DNA of 64,000 bases from Pseudonocardia cypriaca (GCF_006717045.1 NZ_VFPH01000002.1:1984001-2048000); one strand, 5' to 3'; positions 15,299-24,725 are shown, counted from the stretch's first letter. Program-made: numbers and translations. The notes: a model not told the origin generated them from the sequence alone.

Positions 15299-16582
15299 GT
15301 GACGTGGATCAACTGGGCCGGTGACGAACGGTGCAGCCCGGCCGTCGTCGCCCGGCCGGGCTCGGTCGAGGAGCTGGCCGCCGCGGTGCGGCAGGGCACC
15401 GCGGGCGAGCGGACCGTGCGCGTGGCCGGCGCCGGCCATTCCTTCGGCGACCTCGTCGCGACCGACGGCGTGTTGCTGCAGCTCGACGGGCTCGCCGACG
15501 TACTCGATGTGGACCGGGCGGCCGGTCTGGTGCGGGTGGGGGCCGGGATCCGGCTGCACGCCCTGAACGCCGCCCTCGACGCGCTCGGGCTGGCGCTGCC
15601 CAATCTCGGCGACATCGACCGCCAGAGCGTGGCGGGCGCGATCTCCACCGCAACCCACGGCACCGGCGCGCGGCTGGGCAACCTCGCCACGCAGGTCGAG
15701 GAGCTGGAGCTCGTCCTCGCCGACGGGGGCGTGCTGCACTGCGCCCCGGGCAGCGACGAGCTGCGCGCCGCGCGGGTGGGCCTCGGCGCCCTCGGCGTCA
15801 TCGCGAGCGCGACGCTGCGGGTGGTGCCCGCGTTCCGCCTGCGTGCCGAGGACCGGGCGCGCCCGCTCGAGGAGACCCTGGCGCGGCTCGACGAGCTCGC
15901 CGACGGCAGCGACCACTTCGAGTTCTACGTCTTCCCGCACTCCGACCGGGCCCTGACGCGCACGAACACCCGCACGGGCGCCCCGGCGGCCCCACGGGGC
16001 CCGCTGCGCCGCTTCCTGGACGAGGAGCTCGTGCCCAACGACCTCCTCGGCGCGGTGTGCCGGCTCGGCAGGCGGTTCCCGGCCGCGATCCCGCGGCTGA
16101 ACCGGCGGGTGGCGGCGGCGTTCAGCGGGAGCGTGCGGACGGACGTGAGCCACCGGGTGTTCACGAGCCCCCGGCGGGTGCGCTTCACCGAGATGGAGTG
16201 GGCACTACCCCGCGCGGCGTGCGTGCCGGTGCTTCGGGCGGCCGTGCGCGCCGCGGTGCGGCACGTCATCAACTTCCCGATCGAGGTGCGCTTCACGGCT
16301 GCCGACGAGGAGTCGTTCCTGAGCCCGTCATGGGCGCGCGACACCGCCTACGTGGCGGTGCACGCGTTCGAGGGCATGCCGTGGGAGCCCTACTTCCGGG
16401 AGGTGCAGGCCGCGGCGCTCGACCACGAGGGGCGCCCGCACTGGGGCAAACGTCATCTCCTCGACGCCACCGGCCTCGCGCCCCGGTACCCCGCGTGGGG
16501 CCGCTTCCAGGCCGTGCGCGACCGCCTCGACCCGGGCCGCCGGTTCACCAACCCGCACGTGGCGCGCGTGCTGGGCAGCTGA
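15299..16582 (+). CDS. FAD-dependent sugar-1,4-lactone oxidase (ALO family)
   Basis: A 427-residue vanillyl-alcohol-oxidase-type flavoenzyme. The FAD-binding PCMH domain is N-terminal: RPGSVEELAAAV, then AGAGHSFGDLVATDGVLLQLDGL (the GHSF His lies where covalent FAD attachment occurs in some members) and SVAGAISTATHGTG. The C-terminal part matches the D-arabinono-lactone oxidase domain, ending HWGKRHLLDATGLAPRYPAWGRFQAVRDRLDPGRRFTNPH. The HWGK motif is the conserved catalytic region of aldonolactone oxidases. The likely substrate is an aldonolactone or alditol. It starts at GTG 15299, 46 bp after the SDR gene, possibly in the same transcript. Confidence 0.87.
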   Translation: MTWINWAGDERCSPAVVARPGSVEELAAAVRQGTAGERTVRVAGAGHSFGDLVATDGVLLQLDGLADVLDVDRAAGLVRVGAGIRLHALNAALDALGLALPNLGDIDRQSVAGAISTATHGTGARLGNLATQVEELELVLADGGVLHCAPGSDELRAARVGLGALGVIASATLRVVPAFRLRAEDRARPLEETLARLDELADGSDHFEFYVFPHSDRALTRTNTRTGAPAAPRGPLRRFLDEELVPNDLLGAVCRLGRRFPAAIPRLNRRVAAAFSGSVRTDVSHRVFTSPRRVRFTEMEWALPRAACVPVLRAAVRAAVRHVINFPIEVRFTAADEESFLSPSWARDTAYVAVHAFEGMPWEPYFREVQAAALDHEGRPHWGKRHLLDATGLAPRYPAWGRFQAVRDRLDPGRRFTNPHVARVLGS

Positions 16583-16600
16583 CGTTCCCGGAGCGCCGGG

Positions 16601-17086
16601 TCAGCCCGCCAGTGACGTGTCGGGGCGGGTCTCGCTCTCGTCCTCGAAGGCCGGGGCCGACATGCACGGCCAGCCGTGGCTGCTGCGCGGCCGCCCGACG
16701 GCCGCCACCACCGCCGGCCGCGCTGCCAGCTCCCGCTCCGCGGTCTCCACGGTGGGGAACGTCGAGAACTCGCCGAGCGCAGCGGTGATGCCGGTGGGCA
16801 GCAGCGGCTCCCGCGCGCTCACACCCGTCAGGTGCAGGCGGGTCCCTGCGGCGCGGGCCCCGTCCCGCGCCCGGACGAGCGCACCGAAGTCGTCGGTGGC
16901 GAAGAAGCTGACCTCGCCGAGATCGATCACCAGGTTCCCGGAGCTGCCGGGGCGGGCGACCTGCGTGGCCACCAGGCCCGCCAGCCGCCCCACGGTCGCC
17001 CGGTCGAGCACTCCAGCCACCCGCACGACACGCAGACCGGGGGAGCAGACCTCCACCGACACCTGTGCCCCGTCGAAAAGCGCCAC
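16601..17086 (-). CDS. STAS-domain protein (anti-anti-sigma type)
   Basis: A 161-residue protein with one STAS domain in about residues 5-105, seen as VSVEVCSPGLRVVRVAGVLDRATVGRL and NLVIDLGEVSFFATDDFGALVRARDGAR. In anti-sigma factor antagonists a phosphorylatable Ser follows the Asp-Leu strand; here that position reads VSFFATDDFG, with Thr rather than Ser. The C-terminus is a 40-residue Ser/Arg/Pro-rich tail. No RsbW-like kinase is adjacent. The GTG at 17086 with GGGAGG upstream is chosen over longer readings. Role in a partner-switching stress cascade is inferred from family. Confidence 0.75.
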   Translation of the reverse strand: MALFDGAQVSVEVCSPGLRVVRVAGVLDRATVGRLAGLVATQVARPGSSGNLVIDLGEVSFFATDDFGALVRARDGARAAGTRLHLTGVSAREPLLPTGITAALGEFSTFPTVETAERELAARPAVVAAVGRPRSSHGWPCMSAPAFEDESETRPDTSLAG

Positions 17087-17162
17087 CGCACCCTCCCGCC
17101 GCCTCTGACCCGTTCTGATCAGCGGATACCCGGCAGCCGGACGATCACACCTGTTGCGTCGA

Positions 17163-17882
17163 TCACCCGATCGGGGCGGCGTGTTCCGCGACCAGCAGGT
17201 CGTGCGCGTAAGTGATCTTGATGTTGCGTTCGTCGCCCGGCACCCACCGGATGGGCAGCTCGGGGGCGAAGCGCTCCATGCAGGAGGCGGTGTCGGTGCC
17301 CACGAACCCGCGGCGGGCGGCCTCCTCGTACGCCGCGAGGAGGGGCACGGCGCGGAAGGCCTGTGGGGTCTGCACGGCGACGAGTCCCTCGGGTGACGGC
17401 CCGGCGAGCCCCGCGCCGTCGGCCGCGGCGGCCGCGAGGTCGTCCCGCCGGAGCCCCGGCACCGCTCCCCCGTGGGCGCGCGCCGCGGCCAGCACCGACG
17501 ACGCGAGCTCCCGCCCGGCGAGCGGGCGCGCGGCGTCGTGCACGAGCACCGCGTCGATCTCCCCTCCGTCGATCCGCGCGGCGAGCCGCCGCAACCCGGC
17601 CAGCTCGGACTCCTGCCGGGTGCGCCCCCCGACGACGACCTCGACGCCACCCGCGGTGTGCTCGGCCAGCACCTGCTCGGCGAGCGGCCGGTCCGGCTCG
17701 CGCACCACCAGCACGATCGCACCGACCTCCGGCATGCCGGTGAACGTGGCGAGCGACCAGGCGAGCACGGGCCGCCCGCGCAGCGGCAGGTACACCTTGT
17801 TCCGCTCGGCGCCCAGCCGCGTGCCGCTGCCGCCCGCCAGCACGACGGCGGCAGCGCGCTGACCGAGTGACGACGACTCCAC
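17163..17882 (-). CDS. ispD: 2-C-methyl-D-erythritol 4-phosphate cytidylyltransferase
   Basis: A 239-residue member of the IspD family, which couples CTP to methylerythritol 4-phosphate in the MEP route to isoprenoids. The nucleotide-binding VVLAGGSGTRLGAERNKVYLPL is at residues 13-34. VHDAARPL, VQTPQAFR and the C-terminal GDERNIKITYAHDL motif (Lys in KIT) are all present. The gene is separated from ispF and carD, its common actinobacterial companions, neither of which is in the window. A second copy elsewhere, or a divergent cytidylyltransferase such as a TarI-like enzyme, cannot be excluded. Length and motifs favour IspD. Confidence 0.78.
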   Translation of the reverse strand: MESSSLGQRAAAVVLAGGSGTRLGAERNKVYLPLRGRPVLAWSLATFTGMPEVGAIVLVVREPDRPLAEQVLAEHTAGGVEVVVGGRTRQESELAGLRRLAARIDGGEIDAVLVHDAARPLAGRELASSVLAAARAHGGAVPGLRRDDLAAAAADGAGLAGPSPEGLVAVQTPQAFRAVPLLAAYEEAARRGFVGTDTASCMERFAPELPIRWVPGDERNIKITYAHDLLVAEHAAPIG

Positions 17883-18106
17883 GGCGCAAGTGTGCCGGAA
17901 TCCCCGCCTTCGGCCCGATCGGTCCGTATCGTCGTCACGAGTGGCCCGGGACGGCCGTCACCGCCGCAGCCACCGGTAACGGACAGGGAGAACCGCTCGA
18001 ATCCCCCACCCGACGAGGTGCGCGCGGTGCCTGCGATCACTCGCAGTAGGCTCCGGCGGATTCTTCGTCCCGCCGCCGGAAGGACCGACCGTCAGAGGGG
18101 GTGCGC

Positions 18107-20221
18107 ATGACCGACGACAAACAGCGCGTGCCCGACCGCGACCGCGCGACGCCTCCCCCGCGGCAGGCGCCGCGTCCGCCGGTCCCCCGTCCGCAACCGC
18201 AGCGCCAGCAGCCGCCGCGCCAGCAGCCTCCGCGGCAGCAACCACCGGGGCAGGCCCGCCAGCAGCCGGCGCCTTCGGCCCGCCGGTCCGACCGCAGCCA
18301 CCGGGCCGTGCCGCCATCGCGCAACCCGCAGCCGCCGCGGCCCGTTGCGCCGTCCGACCCCACTCGCGCACTGCCGACGACGCACCGGCCTCCGCGGCCC
18401 CGTGAGGTCGACCCGGCCACGAGCCCCGTCCCCCGGCCCACCCCGGCCGGCCCGCGCCCCGGCGCCCCGCCCCGCGGGCCGCAGCCGAGATCCGCCGCGG
18501 CGGCGCGCGCCGCCGTCACCACGGCCCTGCCCACATCGCCTGCGGCAGATCTCCTCGACGACCCGGAGCCCCCCACCGTCCGCAACGGGACGCTCCCCCC
18601 GACGCGCCCCCCCGTTGTGCATGCACCCACGCGGCCTCGTCCCGAGGCCCCGCCCACGACTCCGGCCAGGAAGCAGGCGAAGGCCCCCGCACCGGCCCGC
18701 GAGGTCGAGGAGGAGGCGGCGGAAGAGCGGCCGCAGCGTTCCTTCGGCACGGCGCTCGCCGCCGCGGCGGTCTCCACCCTTGCGCCCGGTTCGGGCCACC
18801 TCCTGCTGCACCGCACCCGCACCGGCGGCGTGATCCTCGGCACGTTCCTGCTGGTCATCGCCGTGCTGGTGATCCTGGTGCTCACGTCCGACACCGCGCA
18901 GCTGCTCGAGACGGCGCTGTCGTCCAACGTGCTCGTCATGGCCACCGTCGGCTGCGTGGTGGCTGCCGTCGCCTGGGTCGCGGTGATCGTCCGGGCCTAC
19001 CTGATCGGCCGCCCACAGGGGCTCGGGGTCGCCCGGCAGTCGGTCGGGGCGCTCACGGTCCTCGCGCTCTGCCTGGTGGTGGCCGCACCACTCGGGTTCG
19101 GCGCCAACCTGGCCAACTCGCAGCGCACGCTGCTCAACGACCTCTTCACCGGCGGCGGCGGCACGTCGGCCGCGGAGGCCATCGCGAAGCCGAAGCTGAA
19201 CATCCTGCTCGTGGGCAGCGACGCCGGCCCGGACCGCAAGGGCGCACGCACCGACACGATGATGGTGGCCAACTTCGACACGAAGACCGGCCGCACCGTC
19301 CTGTTCGCGCTGCCGCGCAACATCGAGTTCGCCCAGTTCCCGCCGGATTCCCCGATGGGCGAGGAGTTCCCGGACGGCTTCCACAACCCGTCCGAACCGG
19401 GGGCGGGCGACTACCTGCTCAACGCCGTCTACGCGTGGGGGCTCACGCACCCGAAGCTCGCACCCTCGGGCCCGACGTCCGACCCTGGTCTGAACCTGCT
19501 CCACCAGACCATCTCGTACATGCTCGGCCTGCAGCTCGACTACTACATCGAGGTCAACATGGCCGGGTTCGCGTCGATCATCGACGCGCTCGGCGGCCTC
19601 ACCGTCGACGTCGGGCCGGAGCGCCTCCCGGTCGGTGGGATCACGCCGAGCGGGCGGCACGTGAAGCCCGACTACTACATCGAGCCCGGTGTCCAGCAGC
19701 TGTCCGGCGAGCAGGCCCTCGCGTTCGCCCGCTCGCGCACCAACTCCTCCGACTACGCCCGCATGGGCCGCCAGCGCTGCCTGCTGCAGAACATCGTGAG
19801 CCAGAAAACCCCGGCGGACATCCTCACCAACTTCCAGGGCGTCGCATCGGCCACCACCAACAGCGTGTCGACCAACATCCCGCAGGGCGTCCTGCCCGCT
19901 CTCGCCAAGCTCGCGGGCACCGTCACGCTGGAGAGCGTGTCGTTCGACCCGAGCCTCCCGGACCCGTCCACCAGGGACGGCCACTTCAGCACCGGCGACC
20001 CGAACTTCACCTACATGCGCCGGGTGGTGCAGGACGCCATCAACCGTCCCGCGGCCCCGCCCACTCCCGCCGCCGCCGCGGCGTCGGCCCCCACCACCCG
20101 CGCGAGGGACGGCGACGACGAGGAGTCGACGGGCAAGAGGACCAAGGAGAAGGACGAGGAGAAGGACGACGAGTCGGAGGTCGTCTCGGCCGCCCCCACG
20201 CCGCTGGCGGGCTCCTGCTGA
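18107..20221 (+). CDS. LCP (LytR-CpsA-Psr) family cell-wall ligase
   Basis: A 704-residue membrane protein. Residues 1-210 are a cytoplasmic, disordered Pro/Gln/Arg-rich tail with RQQPP repeats. Hydrophobic segments follow at about 245-275, 285-310 and 325-345. The extracellular LCP domain covers about 360-610: NILLVGSDAG, GARTDTMMVANFD (the Arg and Asp that hold the pyrophosphate lipid), LPRNIEF, LNAVYAWG, GGLTVDVGPERL, GEQALAFARSRTNSSDYARMGRQ. The C-terminus is charged. LCP enzymes attach wall polymers such as arabinogalactan or teichoic acids to peptidoglycan. Three membrane segments before the domain is more than the single one in typical LCP proteins. ATG 18107 follows AGAGGGGG. Confidence 0.88.
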   Translation: MTDDKQRVPDRDRATPPPRQAPRPPVPRPQPQRQQPPRQQPPRQQPPGQARQQPAPSARRSDRSHRAVPPSRNPQPPRPVAPSDPTRALPTTHRPPRPREVDPATSPVPRPTPAGPRPGAPPRGPQPRSAAAARAAVTTALPTSPAADLLDDPEPPTVRNGTLPPTRPPVVHAPTRPRPEAPPTTPARKQAKAPAPAREVEEEAAEERPQRSFGTALAAAAVSTLAPGSGHLLLHRTRTGGVILGTFLLVIAVLVILVLTSDTAQLLETALSSNVLVMATVGCVVAAVAWVAVIVRAYLIGRPQGLGVARQSVGALTVLALCLVVAAPLGFGANLANSQRTLLNDLFTGGGGTSAAEAIAKPKLNILLVGSDAGPDRKGARTDTMMVANFDTKTGRTVLFALPRNIEFAQFPPDSPMGEEFPDGFHNPSEPGAGDYLLNAVYAWGLTHPKLAPSGPTSDPGLNLLHQTISYMLGLQLDYYIEVNMAGFASIIDALGGLTVDVGPERLPVGGITPSGRHVKPDYYIEPGVQQLSGEQALAFARSRTNSSDYARMGRQRCLLQNIVSQKTPADILTNFQGVASATTNSVSTNIPQGVLPALAKLAGTVTLESVSFDPSLPDPSTRDGHFSTGDPNFTYMRRVVQDAINRPAAPPTPAAAAASAPTTRARDGDDEESTGKRTKEKDEEKDDESEVVSAAPTPLAGSC

Positions 20222-20228
20222 CTCCTCG

Positions 20229-20942
20229 TCAGCCCTCCCCCACCCCGGACGTCCCGCGGGGGCGCCACCGGTACTCCGTCTGCGGCCTCCCGGTGGGCCC
20301 GTAGCGGGCGGTGCGCTCTGCGAGGCCGGTCTCCACCAGGTACTCCAGGTAGCGCCGGGCGGTCACCCTCGAGGAGCCGACGGCGTCGGCCACCTCGGCG
20401 GCGGTTCGCCCGGCGGTGCCGTCCGGCGCCGCGCCTTCGAGGGCCGCGCGGACGGCGTCGAGCGACTCGCGGCTCACTCCCTTCGGCAGCCCGCCCGCCT
20501 CCGCGGGAGCGCGCAGGCGCCCGAACAGCTCGTCGACGTCGTCCTGGGCCACCACGGGCCCGGCGCCGAGCCGTTCCCGGTACTCGAGGTAGCCCTCCAG
20601 CTTGCGGCGCACCGCGCTGAACGTGAACGGCTTCACCAGGTACTGCGTGGCACCGAACGCGACGGCGGCCTGCACGACGGCGACGTCCCGGGCCCGCGTC
20701 ACCATGATCACGTCGGTGGTGTGGCCCGCCGCCCGCATCCGGCGCAGCACCTCGAGCCCGTTCGTGTCGGGCAGGTGGACGTCGAGCAGGACCAGGTCGA
20801 CGGGGGTGGCCGCGAGCGCGCGCAGCGCGTCTGCCCCGGACGCGGCGCTCGCGGCGACCGTGAAACCCTGCACGCGCTCGACGTAGGAGACGTGAGCGGC
20901 TGCTGCCACGGGGTCGTCCTCGACGACGAGGGTGCGGATCAC
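20229..20942 (-). CDS. CitB/DcuR-type response regulator
   Basis: A 237-residue two-component regulator. The receiver domain has VVEDDP at the N-terminus, phosphoacceptor Asp near residue 54 in LVLLDVHLPDTNG, and Lys in YLVKPF. The C-terminal winged-helix part reads RTAAEVADAVGSSRVTARRYLEYLVETGLAERTARYGPTGRPQTEYRW, as in CitB/DpiA/DcuR regulators of dicarboxylate and citrate use. Its GTG start overlaps the sensor kinase stop by four bases. A dicarboxylate symporter gene is divergent from the kinase gene and is the obvious target. Confidence 0.88.
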   Translation of the reverse strand: MIRTLVVEDDPVAAAAHVSYVERVQGFTVAASAASGADALRALAATPVDLVLLDVHLPDTNGLEVLRRMRAAGHTTDVIMVTRARDVAVVQAAVAFGATQYLVKPFTFSAVRRKLEGYLEYRERLGAGPVVAQDDVDELFGRLRAPAEAGGLPKGVSRESLDAVRAALEGAAPDGTAGRTAAEVADAVGSSRVTARRYLEYLVETGLAERTARYGPTGRPQTEYRWRPRGTSGVGEG

Positions 20943-22513
20943 GCCCGCACCAGCGGCAGCCGCACGGTGAACTCGGCCTTACCGGACAGCTGGACCGCGC
21001 CGCCGTGGCGCTGGGCCGCCCGGCGCACCAGGGCGAGCCCCAGCCCGCGCCCCATGCCGTCGTGCGGCTTGGTGCTGTACCCCCGCTCGAAGGCCCGCTC
21101 AGCGTCCTCGGGCGCGATCCCGGGGCCGCTGTCGCTGATCCGCAGCTCCACCGCGTCGTCGTCGACGCCCGCGCCGAACCGCACCCACCGCGGCTCCGCG
21201 CCGTCCTGCGCGGCGTCGATCGCGTTGTCCAGCAGGTTCCCGACGATCGTGACGAGGTCGCGCGGGTCGGCGAGCCCGGCGGGCACGTGGGTGCCGTCCT
21301 CCAGGCGCAGCTCGACACCCCGCTCACCCGCCGCGGCCGCCTTACCGACCACCAGCGCCGCCACCTCGGGCACCGCGATCCCGGACACGACGGCGTCGGT
21401 GAGGTGCTGGGCGGTCTCGAGCTCCGCTGCGGCGAACTCGAGGGCCTCGTCGGCCCGGCCGAGCTCGATCAGCGAGATGACGGTGTGCAGCTGGTTGGCC
21501 GCCTCGTGGGCCTGGGCGTGCAGCGAGTCGGCGAAGCCGCGCACCGTCTGCAGCTCGCTCACCAGCCGGCGCAGCTCGGTGTGGTCCCGCAGGGTGACGA
21601 CCGTGCCGAGGTACCGCCCGCCCCAACGCGCCGCGCCCTGGCTCACCACCACGATCCGGTCGGCCGTCAGGTGGATCTCGTCGTCGCGGGGCAGCCCTTC
21701 GGCGAGCGCCTCGCCGAGTGGCGCCGGCAGCCCGATCTCGTCCACCCGGCGGCCGCTCACGTCGGCCGGGAGCGCCAGCAGCCTGCGCGCCTCGTCGTTC
21801 ACCAGTTGCACCCGGCAGTCGCGGTCGAGCAGCAGCAGTCCTTCGCGCACCGCGTGCAGCACGGCGTCGTAGTACTCGTACATCCGCGTCAGCTCGGCCG
21901 GGCCGAGGTCGTGGGTGGCGCGGCGCAGCCACCGGCTCACGAACCACGACCCGGCTGCTGCCAGCAGCAGCGCCACCGCGACGGCGGAGAGCACGAGCGG
22001 GACCTGCCGTTCCAGGTCGCGGGCCACTGCGGTGATCGACCGGCCCACCGAGACCAGGGCCACCACCCGCCCGCCGTCGAGGACCGGCACGACCGCGCGG
22101 ACCGACGGACCGAGCGTGCCGGTGTAGGTCTCGGTGAACTGGTTGTCGCCCGCGGCCGCAGGCCCGATCGTCCCGACGAAACGGCGCCCGATCTCGGCGG
22201 GCGTCGGGTGCGAGAAACGGATCCCGTCGGGGGTCATCACCACGACGAAGTCGGTGGCGGTGTCGGCCCGCACCCGCTCGGCGAGCGGTTGCAGCACCGC
22301 GCTCGGGGCGGGGTCGTCGAGCGCGGCGAGCACCTCGGGCGACGCGGCGAGCGTGTGGGCGATGCTGAGCATCTCCTCCGCGGTGGCGGCCCGTTCCGCC
22401 TCCCGCAGCTGCAGCCAGCTGGCGCCGGCCAGCCCGATCAGCACGACGCCGGCGATCGCCGCCTGCAGCGCGAACAGCTGCCGGGCGAGGCTCCATCCGC
22501 CTGCGCGCCCCAT
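20939..22513 (-). CDS. CitA/DcuS-type sensor histidine kinase
   Basis: A 524-residue membrane sensor. TM1 lies at about residues 10-32 and an extracytoplasmic PDC-like sensor domain at about 35-165 (FVVVMTPDGIRFSHPTPAEIGRRFVGT, typical of citrate/dicarboxylate sensors). TM2 is near 170-190, followed by a PAS domain. The kinase core has the phosphoacceptor in LHAQAHEAANQLHTVISLIELG, then NLLDNAIDAA (N box), DSGPGIAPED (G1) and GMGRGLGLALVRR (G2). The ATG at 22513 is supported by GAGGAG seven bases upstream. The likely ligand is a C4-dicarboxylate or citrate, given the divergent symporter gene. Confidence 0.88.
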   Translation of the reverse strand: MGRAGGWSLARQLFALQAAIAGVVLIGLAGASWLQLREAERAATAEEMLSIAHTLAASPEVLAALDDPAPSAVLQPLAERVRADTATDFVVVMTPDGIRFSHPTPAEIGRRFVGTIGPAAAGDNQFTETYTGTLGPSVRAVVPVLDGGRVVALVSVGRSITAVARDLERQVPLVLSAVAVALLLAAAGSWFVSRWLRRATHDLGPAELTRMYEYYDAVLHAVREGLLLLDRDCRVQLVNDEARRLLALPADVSGRRVDEIGLPAPLGEALAEGLPRDDEIHLTADRIVVVSQGAARWGGRYLGTVVTLRDHTELRRLVSELQTVRGFADSLHAQAHEAANQLHTVISLIELGRADEALEFAAAELETAQHLTDAVVSGIAVPEVAALVVGKAAAAGERGVELRLEDGTHVPAGLADPRDLVTIVGNLLDNAIDAAQDGAEPRWVRFGAGVDDDAVELRISDSGPGIAPEDAERAFERGYSTKPHDGMGRGLGLALVRRAAQRHGGAVQLSGKAEFTVRLPLVRA

Positions 22514-22613
22514 CGGCCGCTCCTCGCGTCGCACGAAATGAACAGAAGGGCGACGATAACCATCCCGCGCCGCATGCTCGCCGCGATGGTCACCGGTCAG
22601 CCGGTACCCCTGC

Positions 22614-22630
22614 AATCGCCTGAAATCGCC
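22614..22630 (+). promoter_or_regulatory. Direct repeat AATCGCC x2 upstream of the symporter
   Basis: AATCGCC occurs at 22614-22620 and 22624-22630, a 10-bp period equal to one helical turn, 25 bases before the dctA-like start. Suits a tandem-binding response regulator, presumably the CitB-type protein. Weak evidence because the repeat is short. Confidence 0.35.
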
Positions 22631-22655
22631 AGAGTCGTCGGCTTCGGAGGAACCC

Positions 22656-23999
22656 GTGACAGACACCAGCCCGCCACCCCGGCGGGATCGCACGCACTAC
22701 CTCTACATCGCGGTGATCGTCGCGGTGCTCCTCGGCGTCGTCGTCGGCCTGGTCTCCCCCGACCTCGGCAAGGCGCTCAAGCCGGTCGGCACGGCGTTCG
22801 TCAACCTGATCAAGATGATGATCTCGCCGGTCATCTTCTGCACGATCGTGCTCGGCATCGGGTCGATCCGGCAGGCGGCGAAGGTGGGCCGCGTCGGCGG
22901 GCTCGCGCTCGGCTACTTCATCGCGATGTCCACCGTCGCGCTGGTCATCGGCCTCGTCGTGGGCAACATCGTGCAGCCGGGGATGGGCCTGGACGTCGGC
23001 GGCGCCGCCGGCTACGAGGCGCCGGAGGGCGAGTCGACGTCCGAGTTCCTCATGGGGATCATCCCCACGACGCTGTTCTCCCCGCTGGTCGGCGACAGCG
23101 TGCTCTCCACCCTGTTCGTGGCCCTGCTGGTCGGGTTCGCGGTGCAGGCGCTCGGCCGCTCCGGCGAGCCCATCCTGCGCGGCGTCAAGCACGTCGAGCG
23201 GCTCGTCTTCCGCGTGCTCGCCATGATCATGTGGGCGGCGCCGATCGGTGCGTTCGGCGCCATCGCCGCCGTTGTCGGCGAGACCGGCTGGTCGGCGATC
23301 GTCGCGCTGTTCCAGGTGATGCTCGGCTTCTACGTCACGTGCGCGCTCTTCGTGTTCGTCGTGCTGGGGCTGCTGCTGCGGTTCGTCGTCGGGATCAACA
23401 TCTTCTCGCTGCTGCGCTACCTGGGCCGCGAGTTCCTGCTGATCGTGTCGACGTCGTCGTCGGAGTCGGCCCTGCCGCGGCTGATCGCGAAGATGGAGCA
23501 CGCCGGCATCTCCCGGCCGGTCGTCGGCATCACGGTGCCGACCGGCTACTCGTTCAACCTGGACGGCACCGCGATCTACCTGACGATGGCGTCGCTCTTC
23601 ATCGCCGACGCACTCGGCCGGCCGATGGCGATCGGCGAGCAGATCGGGCTGCTGCTGTTCATGATCATCGCGTCGAAGGGTGCCGCGGGCGTCACCGGCG
23701 CCGGGCTCGCGACGCTCGCGGGCGGCCTCGCATCGCACCGCCCCGACCTCGTCGACGGCGTCGGCATCATCGTCGGGATCGACCGGTTCATGTCCGAGGC
23801 CCGCGCGCTGACCAACTTCGCCGGCAACGCCGTCGCGACCGTCCTGATCGGCCACTGGGTCGGCGAGTTCGACCGCGAGAAGGCCGACCGCGTGCTGCGC
23901 GGCGAGGACCCGTTCGACGAGGCCACGATGCTCGACGACGCGGACGAGGCGCCTCGGACGTCCGCTCCCCAGCCGGAGAAGGCCGCCACCAGCGCCTGA
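22656..23999 (+). CDS. Dicarboxylate/amino acid:cation symporter (DAACS, DctA-like)
   Basis: A 447-residue symporter of the DAACS/SLC1 family, which imports C4-dicarboxylates, glutamate or aspartate with H+ or Na+. Diagnostic parts are LIKMMISPVIFCTIVLGIGSI in the N-terminal half, the hairpin-loop serine stretch IVSTSSSESALPRL (HP1), VPTGYSFNLDGTAIYLTMASLFIA (TM7), SKGAAGVTGAG (HP2) and IDRFMSEARALTNFAGNAVATV (TM8). The GTG at 22656 follows GGAGGA. It is divergent from a CitA/CitB-type two-component pair, matching the common dicarboxylate-sensing arrangement. Substrate within the family is not certain. Confidence 0.88.
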   Translation: MTDTSPPPRRDRTHYLYIAVIVAVLLGVVVGLVSPDLGKALKPVGTAFVNLIKMMISPVIFCTIVLGIGSIRQAAKVGRVGGLALGYFIAMSTVALVIGLVVGNIVQPGMGLDVGGAAGYEAPEGESTSEFLMGIIPTTLFSPLVGDSVLSTLFVALLVGFAVQALGRSGEPILRGVKHVERLVFRVLAMIMWAAPIGAFGAIAAVVGETGWSAIVALFQVMLGFYVTCALFVFVVLGLLLRFVVGINIFSLLRYLGREFLLIVSTSSSESALPRLIAKMEHAGISRPVVGITVPTGYSFNLDGTAIYLTMASLFIADALGRPMAIGEQIGLLLFMIIASKGAAGVTGAGLATLAGGLASHRPDLVDGVGIIVGIDRFMSEARALTNFAGNAVATVLIGHWVGEFDREKADRVLRGEDPFDEATMLDDADEAPRTSAPQPEKAATSA

Positions 24000-24005
24000 T
24001 CCCCC

Positions 24006-24043
24006 CAGAACGGCGCCCCGCCAACAAGCGGGGCGCCGTTCTG
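24006..24043. terminator. Bidirectional terminator hairpin
   Basis: Perfect 16-bp stem (CAGAACGGCGCCCCGC paired with its complement) around a 6-base CAACAA loop, directly between the convergent symporter and SDR-like genes. No T-tract in the plus direction. Confidence 0.85.
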
Positions 24044-24045
24044 CG

Positions 24046-24624
24046 TCACCGGGCGGTGAGCGTGCTTCCCGTCATCGCGCCCTCCACCGCATCGACGTAG
24101 ACCCGGGCCAGCACGTCCGCGGGGACGCCGCCGTCCTCGCCGACGGCAGCGAGGGTCTCGCGGACCCAGCCGGGGCTCACGACGTTCACCCGCAGACCGT
24201 CGGGCACCTCCGCGGGCGCCGCGTGGACGAACGCCTCGAGGCCCACGTTCACCAGCCGCCCGAACGTGCTGCCCGGAAGCGGGCCGTCGAACCGGCCGCC
24301 GGTCAGCGTGACCGAGCCGCTGAGCCTGCGGCGTGCGGCCGCACGAACCAGCCGCACCTGGCCCATCAGCTTCCCGTCGAGACCGGTGAAGAACTCGTCG
24401 TCGGACGGCGAGTCCAGCCGCGTCAGCGACCCGCTCACCGCGCAGCAGACCACGGCCCCGACGTCGGGGACGGTGTCGAACAGCGCCTCGATCGAAGCCG
24501 GGTCCGCCAGGTCCACCCGCAGCGGGCCGCGCCGCGCGGCCGCCACGACCTCGTGCCGTTCGCCCAGCGCCGCCGACACCGCCCGTCCGATGGTCCCGGT
24601 CGCGCCGATCACAACGATCTTCAT
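24046..24624 (-). CDS. Short SDR-family protein
   Basis: A 192-residue short-chain dehydrogenase-like protein. The dinucleotide motif GATGTIG is at residues 8-14, followed by an Arg-rich turn (AAARRG) suggesting NADP(H). It is shorter than classical SDRs, and the usual YxxxK active site is not recognisable; the equivalent stretch reads VTLTGGRFDGPLPGSTFGRLVNVGLEAFVH. This matches the small SDR proteins common in actinomycetes next to XRE regulators. The ATG at 24624 gives a proper start (MKIVVIGATG). It is divergent from such a regulator, its probable controller. Enzymatic activity is uncertain. Confidence 0.8.
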   Translation of the reverse strand: MKIVVIGATGTIGRAVSAALGERHEVVAAARRGPLRVDLADPASIEALFDTVPDVGAVVCCAVSGSLTRLDSPSDDEFFTGLDGKLMGQVRLVRAAARRRLSGSVTLTGGRFDGPLPGSTFGRLVNVGLEAFVHAAPAEVPDGLRVNVVSPGWVRETLAAVGEDGGVPADVLARVYVDAVEGAMTGSTLTAR

Positions 24625-24725
24625 GACGGGAGCCTCACCCGTGCCGGACCCGGGCCACCAGCCCGTGCCCGGGGTACCACCGGCAGGTGCAGGCACGGCT
24701 GCGACCGATCGCGGACACTGGACCC

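Noticed and set aside
18170..18260. CGCCAGCAGCC-type DNA repeats near the LCP start
   Set aside because: They encode the RQQPP repeats of the disordered LCP tail and need no DNA-level explanation.
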